A stretch of 64,000 nt of DNA from Endomychus coccineus (taxonomy: Eukaryota > Arthropoda > Insecta > Coleoptera > Endomychidae): positions 19,521,631-19,585,630 of the forward strand of contig OY294070.1 of NCBI GenBank assembly GCA_958510875.1, written 5' to 3'. A program made the translations under genes and the position numbers. The notes beneath the pieces are model-generated. The model did not search any database. It had not been told where the DNA came from and saw only the letters and a program-made list of their open reading frames with translations. This document shows positions 47,001 through 53,788 of the stretch, piece after piece; position 1 is the first letter of the stretch, and each line of letters starts with the position of its first letter.

Positions 47001-48822
47001 AAGATGGCACAATTGGGTGTTTTACAGCTTCAAAGATGGGATAAGCAAAGCTGCTTCCGGGGGACTTATGGAAACCTGCTTGAGCAATATTTTGGGTATT
47101 TGACGAGCCATAAATGACCTAATCGAGTATTTGGGAGCTACAAAGATGAGATAATTTGGTATTTGGAAGTATCAAATCTTCGGTATTCAAAAGGGTCAAA
47201 GATAGGACAATTAGGTATTTGAAAGTCTTAAATATGGAGAAATTGGGTATTTGACAGTATCAAAGATGAAAAAATTGGGAATTCGTTACTCACACATTGA
47301 AAATTTGTGTATCTGATCTTTTCTGTATTAATAATTTCCCTGATCTTATTTTTGGTGATTGAATCACACTTGGTCCAAAATTGAGATGATTTTGTTATTT
47401 CTTAGCTGATTGTGATGAATTGCTGCGCCTATAAAGGCTAGAGGAAGAACGAACCACCGTCCTGTTTTTATTTTGATCCTAATTGATAAATATCTATTTC
47501 AGGATGCTCAAGATTTATAAAAAGATACACAGGTTCAGTTGGGTACTATCGTATTTTGCAACAAAGGAATGGGTATTTTCCAATCACAACGTTCGAAATT
47601 TATGGACAGAATTATCTGAAGAGGATAAGAGAGTATATCCATTCAGTATGGAACAGTTTGATTGGGATGATTATTACAAAAATTTGGCAAAAGGAATCAG
47701 AGTTTACTTGATAAAAGATGATTTGTCGACGGTGCCACAAGGTTTGAAGAAATTTCAAAGGTTAGTATTGCTTATTCCGAACTTGTCAACACTTTATAGC
47801 TGTTCAAATTTCATTATGTGCAAATTCGTTACCAATTTAATGATAAAGCATCCATTAAACACAAATATGCATTCGATCAACAAATTATTAGCAATAGTGA
47901 TATTTCCAGAATGAATTATAAACTGAATACATTAAAGATGCACTTCTGATACTTTGTTATTGATACGTATGCAATTACCAAATATGGGCTGATGAGTTGG
48001 CTAAAAATTGATCATGATAATTATTGATATTCTGTTTGATGTATACTCTGGAATACTGATTGGAGTAAATTCAGTGTAATGTCTGTGATAAAACATTGGC
48101 TCAACTAATAGGAATGTTTATATCAGGTTCAGAATTCTATTTGCTCATGTTCGTACTAATAACATTGATAAGTCAGCCGTAGCAAACTATGTCTCACAAA
48201 CTGGTCATGAAATCGAATCTTTTCTCTATCAAAATACAGCGACGAACCTTAATTAGGTACATTGGAACCTGTATAAATTTATAAACATAAAGATCATACA
48301 TTTAATTCTGATTTATCTCTGATTGCAAATAATTTATCATTACAAGTAGGTACTTTGATAAACCCCAGGGCAACTATTTTTTGTGAATACCTGGGATACT
48401 TGCGGTTTATTTTCAGCAAAGAAATATTTCTCACTTTTATTCATTAGAAATAGCCTGATAGTGAACTTATTACTTGCTGTAATTTACCCTTTCCCCAATT
48501 CATCCCTTTGAGTATTTCGCGTCATTTCGTAATCTTAGCTTTAAATTCAGTTTACATATGTATCTTAAAATTATATTATGAGTGCAAACATGGATTCCCT
48601 GTGAAATTACCAGAAGTATCACGAAACCCTACAATTTTTGTTACTTTATTGTGAATTCAAAATTAACAATATTTAATTACTAATGAGTATTCTTTGAACT
48701 CAATGCTTCCTTCTCCTTTTTTCAGATTATATCTGATGCATAGGACCTGCCAAATAGTTTTGTGTCTGGCTGCTGTGAAAATTATCTATGAATTATTTAA
48801 AATTTTACTACAATTCCTGTAA
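25760..48822 (+). CDS. Fatty acyl-CoA reductase, complete, eight exons
   Basis: Joining 25760-26086, 34794-34916, 35085-35356, 36930-37039, 38893-39085, 39776-40015, 47503-47760 and 48726-48822 gives 1620 bases, 539 residues plus TAA. Every intron is GT/AG and all phases agree. The Rossmann motif TGGTGFLG is at residues 62-69, within [20 protein letters not shown], and the catalytic YxxxK is Y250-A-F-T-K254. The C-terminal FAR_C region begins near [15 protein letters not shown] hydrophobic segment at about 390-417 predicts membrane attachment. The enzyme reduces long-chain acyl-CoA to fatty alcohol with NADPH, for waxes, cuticular lipids or pheromones; the substrate chain is not predictable. 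No inactivating change was seen. It lies tail to tail with a fatty acid synthase gene. Confidence 0.93.
26274..27543. repeat. Diverged tandem duplication in FAR intron 1
   Basis: Unit 1 (about 26293-26967) and unit 2 (about 27003-27543) share ordered words such as GACATTTTTA, TTTATAAAATTAATAGA, TTTATGTTCTTA, AATGAGGTTT and TTCTTGAAAATT. Unit 2 lacks about 130 bases. No coding potential. The parent element is unknown. Confidence 0.8.
27544..30640. other. FAR intron 1, unclassified repeats
   Basis: No protein family was recognised. A block starting ATACAGGATGTCC near 27858 and non-coding sequence to about 29350 have the look of an old non-autonomous element. A GAAACGTC-type Penelope-like word appears on the minus strand near 28924-28934. 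The rest is AT-rich. Confidence 0.35.
30661..30730 (+). mobile_element. Fragment of a Tc1-type DDE transposase
   Basis: [16 protein letters not shown] matches the LPPYHPDLNPIEHxW block around the third catalytic residue of Tc1/IS630-type transposases, with the catalytic positions altered. Too short to place further. Confidence 0.5.
30860..31665 (+). mobile_element. Non-LTR retrotransposon fragment with RNase H
   Basis: [20 protein letters not shown] and [20 protein letters not shown] are the region between reverse transcriptase and RNase H in R1/LOA-type elements. [13 protein letters not shown] and later [12 protein letters not shown] are RNase H motifs (usually FTDGSK and SDSxAAL). Multiple frameshifts. 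Confidence 0.7.
31740..33225 (+). mobile_element. Family A non-LTR retrotransposon, best copy in the window (5'-truncated)
   Basis: It encodes [33 protein letters not shown] and [14 protein letters not shown]. Then come [36 protein letters not shown] and [40 protein letters not shown] then QKLGFLF follow, ending near 33100 with the 3' coding tail. The frame from 32149 to 32697 is open for 182 codons, then breaks. The FADD catalytic site is intact. This is the reference for the minus-strand fragments at 7.4-8.7, 14.9-15.6, 16.2-16.8, 34.3-34.6 and 37.4-37.9 kb. It is in FAR intron 1, sense orientation. Confidence 0.85.
33226..34290. other. FAR intron 1, AT-rich, no feature
   Basis: No domain, repeat structure or exon is supported. 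Confidence 0.35.
34300..34640 (-). mobile_element. Family A retrotransposon fragment
   Basis: Nucleotide similarity to the other copies is clear: GGGATTGTGGGAT, CAGGTCCC-like and CATTGGATGGTATGGGGGTT words, in the same order on the minus strand. It is heavily deleted and lies about 150 bases before FAR exon 2. Confidence 0.65.
34794..34916 (+). CDS. FAR exon 2
   Basis: It encodes [20 protein letters not shown] and [12 protein letters not shown], the conserved GDVxxPxLG block. Acceptor TTGTTCCAG, donor GTAGGT, 41 codons. Confidence 0.93.
35085..35356 (+). CDS. FAR exon 3
   Basis: It encodes [20 protein letters not shown] and [10 protein letters not shown], the conserved [12 protein letters not shown] and HVSTAY blocks. 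It ends after CCATC with donor GTAAGT, phase 2. Confidence 0.93.
35665..35784 (+). CDS. 39-codon open frame, possible tyrosine-recombinase (Crypton-like) N-terminus
   Basis: ATG to TAG encodes a short acidic start, then [20 protein letters not shown] and ICVYIIKSF. The LxPxKSKxxYxxxYxxF pattern resembles the N-terminal SAM-like domain of tyrosine-recombinase transposons. It is followed by AGCACTAGTGCT (35783-35794) and two copies of CACTCAGT[A/G]TTAA, as in a small non-autonomous element. It lies in FAR intron 3. Weak assignment. Confidence 0.3.
   Translation: MNESEKFLPSDVDEVVKVLVANLQPSKSKAICVYIIKSF
35889..36540 (+). mobile_element. Non-LTR retrotransposon fragment: RNase H end and Cys-His tail
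   Basis: [20 protein letters not shown] then [10 protein letters not shown] is the RNase H DNQAAIxAL block. In a shifted frame near 36345 come [18 protein letters not shown], a CxxC...H....C tail finger. It ends with a Leu-rich stretch, [13 protein letters not shown]. Related to the elements at 24.7-25.3 and 60.9-61.6 kb. Confidence 0.75.
36930..37039 (+). CDS. FAR exon 4
   Basis: It encodes [20 protein letters not shown] and [10 protein letters not shown], with the catalytic YxxxK. Donor GTAAGT, phase 1. Confidence 0.93.
37425..37860 (-). mobile_element. Family A retrotransposon 3' fragment
   Basis: The minus strand matches the C-terminal and thumb part of the family (shared words AGGTCTCGAGTTTGACA, CACCGACCATGGAAATATCT, ACTCCAGGACAGGTCGA, CATGAGAGGGTG). 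Broken frame; in FAR intron 4. Confidence 0.75.
38110..38578 (+). mobile_element. GC-richer retroelement UTR-like block ending in a TAA microsatellite
   Basis: This stretch is distinctly richer in GC than its surroundings. It contains repeated GTGAACACT and GAGTG[A/G] words and ends in ACCGCAATGGTCCTCTCCCC followed by ATAATAATAATA. Such an end resembles a non-LTR retroelement 3' terminus with a microsatellite tail. No coding motif seen. Confidence 0.4.
38590..38840 (+). mobile_element. Tc1-like transposase C-terminal fragment
   Basis: [20 protein letters not shown] then [20 protein letters not shown] matches the ending of Tc1 transposases (L...W..IPQ..I..LI.SMPRR...V...GG.T.Y). No DDE residues remain. 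It lies 50 bases before FAR exon 5. Confidence 0.65.
38893..39085 (+). CDS. FAR exon 5
   Basis: It encodes [20 protein letters not shown], then [13 protein letters not shown] and [17 protein letters not shown]. Acceptor TTACAG, donor GTAAGT, phase 2. Confidence 0.92.
39086..39775. other. FAR intron 5
   Basis: No coding or repeat feature was recognised. Confidence 0.4.
39776..40015 (+). CDS. FAR exon 6
   Basis: It encodes [20 protein letters not shown] and the hydrophobic segment [20 protein letters not shown], ending at GKKP with donor GTGAGT, phase 2. Confidence 0.93.
40333..40379 (-). ncRNA. Hammerhead-ribozyme-like motif at the Penelope 3' end (minus copy)
   Basis: Same core as the plus copy (CTGATGA, GGTC-GTGA-GACC, GAAA, ACGTACGT). 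One base differs beside stem I (TTTTTAGAC instead of TTTTAAGAC). Confidence 0.7.
40907..41404 (-). pseudogene. Penelope-like endonuclease, second copy with frameshift
   Basis: It has the same protein as the plus copy from [20 protein letters not shown] through [20 protein letters not shown] and [11 protein letters not shown] single missing base after LENS then changes the frame, so the conserved HC...NH and E residues are lost. No RT part remains. Confidence 0.88.
41420..42376 (+). CDS. Penelope-like reverse transcriptase C-terminal part plus GIY-YIG endonuclease
   Basis: An open frame of 318 codons. [17 protein letters not shown] at residues 6-22 holds the catalytic [14 protein letters not shown] and [16 protein letters not shown] are the RT thumb. 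The endonuclease starts at [20 protein letters not shown] (about residues 213-232) with its paired cysteines, then [23 protein letters not shown] and the glutamate in RSILEMIHI. The RT is 5'-truncated: fingers and most of the palm are missing, so this copy cannot be autonomous. The ATG used is simply the first in frame; coding sequence may extend a few codons upstream (CLEES). Confidence 0.88.
   Translation: MSSLDFRPVFFKRYVDDCLMCVPNDKIQYVIDKFNNFHCKLQFTCEIELNNNINFLDMNIRHDADGKIKTSWFTKEVWSERYLHFNSVAPACYKKSVINSLTDRAIKLSHADDRPKNLKIVRTTLELNGYPKTFFNPIIKERINKIYNGSSNKNNIKGNTDNFITLPYIPETSEKIKKCLKKYDINVAHKPTNCVGKYFSNLKPLIPKDKQTHTVYKLNCLDCDGTYTGISKQYLQKRMYGHKYSTRNNNLENSTALAKHCFDYNHQFYYKNVNILTKETNYYKRSILEMIHIKRDPKSVNHRVDTQNLSHIYTNLIK
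42774..42821 (+). ncRNA. Hammerhead-ribozyme-like motif at the Penelope 3' end (plus copy)
   Basis: The parts occur in order. Stem I is AAGAC/GTCTT with loop ATAGTGA, then CTGATGA. Stem II is GGTC/GACC with loop GTGA, then GAAA, then the self-complementary ACGTACGT. Stem III has no local 5' partner, so activity would need dimer formation. Hammerheads are known in Penelope-like elements. Confidence 0.7.
42890..43129. repeat. Minisatellite, left part, about 32-34-bp unit
   Basis: Degenerate repeats of the type GGGTATTTGAAAGTATCAAA followed by GATGGGACAATT. Continues beyond the foldback element at 45985. A few units also precede the Penelope pair near 40180-40240. Confidence 0.85.
43130..45984. 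mobile_element. Foldback element, 2.85 kb, with arms of about 1.1 kb
   Basis: The left arm (43130 to about 44230) and right arm (about 44870 to 45984) are imperfect reverse complements from end to end. They start TATGGGCAATTCCATTTTCA, then GGAGCCCAGTTCAGGGG with a G-run. Each arm contains two related sub-blocks of about 300 bases sharing GTGTGCTGAAAACGGGAAAA and AAAACGGTGGCCCA. The roughly 640-base centre has no open frame of note. It has no transposase and is non-autonomous. It interrupts the minisatellite in FAR intron 6. Confidence 0.9.
45985..47290. repeat. Minisatellite, right part, about 32-34-bp unit
   Basis: About 35-40 diverged units of GGGTATTTGAAAGTATCAAA plus GATGGGACAATT. Reading frames through it (for example 46510-46794) just translate the repeat. 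The array ends near TGACAGTATCAAAGATG. Confidence 0.88.
47503..47760 (+). CDS. FAR exon 7
   Basis: It encodes [33 protein letters not shown] and the [20 protein letters not shown] block typical of the FAR C-terminal domain. Donor GTTAGT, phase 2. Confidence 0.92.
47761..48725. other. FAR intron 7
   Basis: AT-rich, no recognisable element. Confidence 0.4.
48726..48822 (+). CDS. FAR exon 8 with stop
   Basis: It encodes [20 protein letters not shown] and [11 protein letters not shown], then TAA. Acceptor TTTTTTCAG; the phase fits exon 7. Confidence 0.88.
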
Positions 48823-48920
48823 TAGAACACTGAATCCACTGTGTTGAAGTATTTTTCTTGGTATTATATTATTTATTATTATATAATTTTTCTTGTTCCT
48901 ACAATGTAAGAAACCTTTGG

Positions 48921-48926
48921 AATAAA
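48921..48926 (+). terminator. Polyadenylation signal of FAR
   Basis: AATAAA about 100 bases after the FAR stop codon, on the coding strand. Confidence 0.6.
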
Positions 48927-50289
48927 ATTATCAGAATCCTGCATATATTCATTTTCGTCCTTCATTTACAGAGAAGGAGTTCTTTTGCGTGATAGAACTT
49001 CAAAGTACAATGGAACATATATAATTTGACTGAATTAACGAAATTTTGACCTCATCTAAAAGAAAATCTCATGCCATTTACTGGCGATCCAATTTTCAAC
49101 AACCCTGTCAAGTCTGTACTTGCCAATAATATACCTAATGTCACCCTCCGAATGGTTCAACTTCGCTAGTTTATCTTCATACACCGAAGACTTCACATAT
49201 CGTCATAGAAAAGAAGTCAAGGGCGTACATTTTAAAGATCGACTCCGATAGTCAAGAAGACTACAAAGGGTAATCAAACCACACATATGTCCCTGTATAT
49301 TAGGATGACCGAATGTCTTTGTTTTGATAGGGAATCTTGATAAGTATGAGAGATATCAAAAAACTTAGAATTTTGAATTTTTGGACTCCATGTTTATTCA
49401 AGATTCTGTTTAATTCTAAATATTTTCAAGGTCTCACCACTTCCGGTTGTACCGTAAGTCACTATTACCTCCTTCCTCATTTTGAATAGAACACCCGATA
49501 TATTGTTTCATTTTTGGATTTCTGAGAAAATTTCATGATGGGTTCCATCAGGTTTCCCTATACATATTTTCAATTTTTTCTTAGATATTTAGATTTCTTG
49601 TGAATTTTGAAAGATGTAGCCTTATTATGAACCCATTTTCAACGGGTGGTGGGAGCTTCTAAAGGTAGATGGAAGCACAGGAATGGTACTTTTGAAATCA
49701 ACATTATGATACCAGCCATTAGCCAACAAGTTACAGATTGAGACATACGTTTGTCATCTCGTAATTTACTGACTAGTTCGCCCGTCCTTCAGCGCTGCGC
49801 CTTCAGCGAACACTACATCTCGTTGCCAAGCACTTGATCAAGGGGTAATGCCAAATTTTTTGATGAAATATTTTTGATAAAAAGGCTTTTCACATTTACG
49901 AACACCGAAAACTAAGAGTTGTCAATGCAAAAGATCCGGTGAACTGTGCACCACATTCATTTTACCACTAAAACCATGATATGGTGCCTTCCTATCGCAG
50001 ATTTCTGATGTTAGAGCTCTCTGGTTGAAACGGATTCACGGCCTTGGTTGACATATGCTGTAAAACAGGTAACACGAGGAGGTGAAGTTAATAATATAAG
50101 CCTATCAAGCAGGCGCCCGAAGTGGGTCCGCCTAAAGGAGGCCCGCCGAGGGCGAATAAAAATGCGGCCTCTGCGTGGGCAATTGTTGTACCACATGACT
50201 CAACCCCTAAAACTCGGTGTCTGTGTCTTCCTACCCTATAGGTTCTAGGCAATGGATTCGTGGCCGTGACAGATATGTGGTAGGCCGAT
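48927..50289. other. Intergenic region downstream of FAR
   Basis: No gene is supported. A GC-richer segment at about 50040-50250, with GGCGCCCGAAGTGGGTCCGC and GGCCCGCCGAGGGCG-type words, looks like the untranslated end of a retroelement adjoining the microsatellite. Confidence 0.35.
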
Positions 50290-50319
50290 GAATAGAATAG
50301 AAAAGAATAGAATAGAATA
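50290..50319. repeat. GAATA microsatellite at a retroelement 3' end
   Basis: Repeats of AATAG/GAATA directly next to the 3' end of the minus-strand retroelement; likely its tail. Confidence 0.7.
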
Positions 50320-51660
50320 AACTTTATTGCCATCAAGCTTGCAAAATTACAAAATAGTAATTACAAAAAAGTAACGTCAAAGAAGAAAATGAAAATAAAA
50401 TAAAATCTGCCAATTCACAGGCCCAGAGCAAGCTCAGATGGTCTGTAACTTGATCAGATTTTTGCATATTGGAAAAGGATTACAATATAATACGGTTTGT
50501 TTAAACTTACATCCTATTGGTACATACAAAAGTATTAAAAAAAGATACATTTTAACAATATCTTAAGTAACATTCTTGAGGACAAAAGTTAAAAAGATAA
50601 ATGACTTAGTTACGAAGACAAAATTAAAAATTAAAGTCATATAGTATTCTTTCCTGTAGATACAAATAAACTCTCCTTCTGGAGTGAATGAGGTTATCCA
50701 CCTCCCTTATCTCCACTGGCAGGCTGCGGTAGGCTTTAATAGCTCTATACTCTGGACCTCTCTCGAAAAAAGTAGAGTTATGATTTGGTAAGCCATCTCT
50801 GTCCCTAGTTGTCATGTACATTTGTGTCCCATAAAAGTGTCTATTTACAGGAAAAAGGTTTTTATTTTTTTTGACAAATAGAACTAAGTGCAAAAAATAG
50901 AGAGATGGCACAGTTAACATGCCCAAGCTTCCAAAATGCGTTTTACATGATGTTCTAGGATGTAATCCTAGGAACGCCCTTATTATTCGTTTTTGAGCTT
51001 TGAAAACTTTTGTAGCACTGCTGGAGGATCCCCAGAATATGATTCCATAGGTTATAACGACGAACTACTCCTGTTGTACCATAAAGTCTTCAGATTAAAG
51101 TTTTTATGTGGTTTCCCTAGGTAAGCAAAGGATCCATGAATAGTGCTAGAAATTTGACTGTGTTTGTGTTTGAAATGGTTTTATGATCAAGTTTGACAAG
51201 TAGGGAATCTTTGATTCGACCAGTTTTTTGAAATTTCATTAAAGAAGTTCTTTGAACATTAAGACTTAAATTATTTTGTTCACACCATTCAGCCATTCTC
51301 TCTGCTACTCCAGAACAACTTATTGAGAGGGTTTCAAGCAACAGTTCCGCTTCAGAACAAGTAGTGTCATCTGCGTACTGATATGCCTGATCCTCACCAA
51401 CTATCTCAGGGAGGTCGCCTGCGTGAAGTAGAAAAAGTAACGGACTCATTATCGAGCCTTGAGGAATGCCTTGCTGAATGTCCTCTCATTCTGAATCGAA
51501 AGAGATATTGTTGTTCTTGATGCTGACAATTTGTGTTCGGTCTTTGTGATACGATACAATTAGGTTTAGAACAACGCCTCTAATCCCCAATCGCTCTAGT
51601 TTTTTCAGCATCATAGTAAAGTCCACTGTGTCAAATAATAAGAGTCAAATATAGTCTGTG
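50320..51660 (-). mobile_element. Non-LTR retrotransposon (jockey/CR1-like), 5'-truncated
   Basis: The minus strand encodes MSPLLFLLHAGDLPEIVGED then QAYQYADDTTCSEAELLLET with the catalytic YADD. Next is WCEQNNLSLNVQRTSLMKFQ. The C-terminal region (about 50926-50624) has LTVPSLYFLHLVLFVKKNKN, HNSTFFERGPEYRAIKAYRS and LPVEIREV. A stop before IMSPLL and gaps show it is dead. It is distinct in sequence from family A. Confidence 0.82.
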
Positions 51661-52080
51661 TCAAATGATAAGAGGCCGACGGCTACTCGTCTAATGTAAT
51701 CTGGAAAACTGAATACGAGAAGGCAGGGGGGAACTCCCAGACGGTTCAAAAGACTGTCTCCTCTCCAATTTGAGGCGTTGGTCTCTGCCGGGTAGTGGTT
51801 GAAAGCCGCATGCTGGCTAGCGGGTGTTGGGAAGTAACTTGTTACAATCCTTCACCTTCGACGGGTGAGCTGCGTTCTCAGCTCGGGCACTGACACTGCA
51901 GAGCCAGTAGGGACTTGGATAAGGTTCCCCTCTTACCAGTGAGGTTCAGGGAATTTAATCCCCGCAGATACTGGTAAGTAGGTGTCATCCTACCAAGCTG
52001 ATTCGGCGTGATCCCAATCCCTCGGTCATGGGAAGCTGTACGGTTGAGCCCTCGGGGCAGGCACTTCATCATAAACGAAT
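51661..52080. mobile_element. GC-rich UTR-like retroelement block
   Basis: Much GC-richer than its surroundings, with words such as GAGGCCGACGGCTACTCGTC, CTCTGCCGGGTAGTGGTTGA and TTCGACGGGTGAGCTGC. No protein motif on either strand. It directly adjoins the retroelement and may be an untranslated region of another copy. Confidence 0.35.
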
Positions 52081-53350
52081 ACCTTTACATATTCCTAAGC
52101 ATTTTAACCTTGTTTTCACTCTGTTTACCTTTGTCGCTGTTAGGCCTTTATCTCAATCCGTGGCTGGGAGTTAAAGGAAACTGTAATTCTGCTCTAATGT
52201 TTACTTAATTCTATCAATTCAATTCAAATCAGTTCATACATGAAGAAAGGTTTGAATTAGTAATTAAAAAATCATTGGTTCTGATAAGTACTTTATTTAA
52301 TTCATAAAACTGAAACATTTTATCAACAGTAATAAAACTTATTACCTTTTTCGAAACTATTTGATAAGATATGATAGACATATATTTTATTGGATGATCG
52401 AACACAGAAAGAATATAAAAGAAATCCCAATTTCGGAAGCAGACACACCACCTCTAACATAATTTAAACAGATAAGCTAAAATTATTAGCATATTTCTTA
52501 CCCTCGAAACAAGTTAAATTTCCATAAATTCTATTGAATATAAAACACACCACCCGATAGCGATTCATGTTTAGAGAGCCATTTTGTTAATACTTATACC
52601 CTATTTACAGCTATAACATAATTCAATCCCTTCCGTTGAAGGCTCCGCGTTCAGAAAGATCGATGTACAAAAAATATTCAAGCAACTGCAGTAAAACTCC
52701 TCATTTCGGCCACTTCTCTTAACGGTTAGTTTTGAGATTTCAGAAATTATTCTTATGGCAAGACGAAGAGATTTTGTGTTCATCTGTGCAAAATAAGAGT
52801 GAAGTTTGTGAAAAACTACAAAGTTTCTTATTGACAAGAAACAATTGCGATTTAGGCATTGATATTTTCCAAATCATGATAAAATGTGAGAATGAAGTAA
52901 CAAAAACGAAAATGAATAATTTGAAACAAACTTCCATTGAACATTTTTTCCACAAAGTGTAATTTTAATTATTCAAAAGTGGTTTGGTATTCCAATTACA
53001 ACACATCATGGTGACAAAAATATCGAAATGTAAGTACATACATAGTACATACATAATTTCTGTTATTTCTTTCACATAATTTTATGATATTTTTAGTGTA
53101 TCGGTTTTGAGAAGTTTTACTGTATATTGTCGTTGAGGTGGGATTATATGCCAGCTCATCTTCGGAAAAGTGCAAATCTTACTCCTACCGTTGAACCAAA
53201 ATCGATAAGCCAAATATTTATCTAAGAAAATTGAACATTGTACTTTTTCTATCAAACAGTCAAATGAGTTCAAATTTATATTCGAATAGATTTTTTGATA
53301 CAATTACTAAGTTAGGTTTTACTGGGACTCTTAAAATTTAATTATACAAT
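52081..53350. other. Intergenic region between FAR and FAS 3' ends
   Basis: Mostly AT-rich. A plus-strand frame (52732-52962) follows a TTTTGAGATTTCAG sequence and ends NNLKQTSIEHFFHKV, like the tail of a transposase, but the family is not clear. The last 250 bases before 53350 should be FAS 3' UTR; they are the part duplicated at 13.73-13.93 kb. Confidence 0.4.
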
Positions 53351-53788
53351 TCATATTTGTTTCGCCTCTATCTCCAGCAGATTCATTTTGTCCACTTCAA
53401 CAAGAACAGATTCCTTCGAAAGAATGTTTGGCTCGATGACAGGTGTAAGATTGAAGGCAATATTGATGGAGTCAGCAACTTCGACATTCTCCAAGATGGT
53501 GATGTGGTTTCCTTCGAAAGTTTTCACTTCGACGAGATCTTCGCAGATTTCTGATAGGTTGTAATCGTCAGGTATATTGAAAACGCTCAATTCCGAAGGT
53601 TTGTACAGACGGACAGGCGACTTGATCTTATGATAAGTAGGTTTGTATGTGTGAAGTTCCTTCAGACGAGTGTAGAAACCAATGGCTACCTGTCTTTGGT
53701 AATTTGGCGAGTGGGTGGCGTCCTTTGATGCGACTTGCTGGGCCACGTTCATTCTTTCTTCGAAATTGTTGCATTTGTACAGTTTCTC
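53351..53788 (-). CDS. FAS terminal exon: thioesterase C-terminus with catalytic His
   Basis: Acceptor TTGTTTTCCAG. 145 codons and a stop, with YQRQVAIGFYTRLKELHTYK, SPVRLYKPSE, DDYNLSEICEDLVEVKTFEG and NHITILENVEVADSINIAF. This exon is the source of the pseudo-exon at 13.4 kb. Confidence 0.92.
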   Translation of the reverse strand, partial: EKLYKCNNFEERMNVAQQVASKDATHSPNYQRQVAIGFYTRLKELHTYKPTYHKIKSPVRLYKPSELSVFNIPDDYNLSEICEDLVEVKTFEGNHITILENVEVADSINIAFNLTPVIEPNILSKESVLVEVDKMNLLEIEAKQI

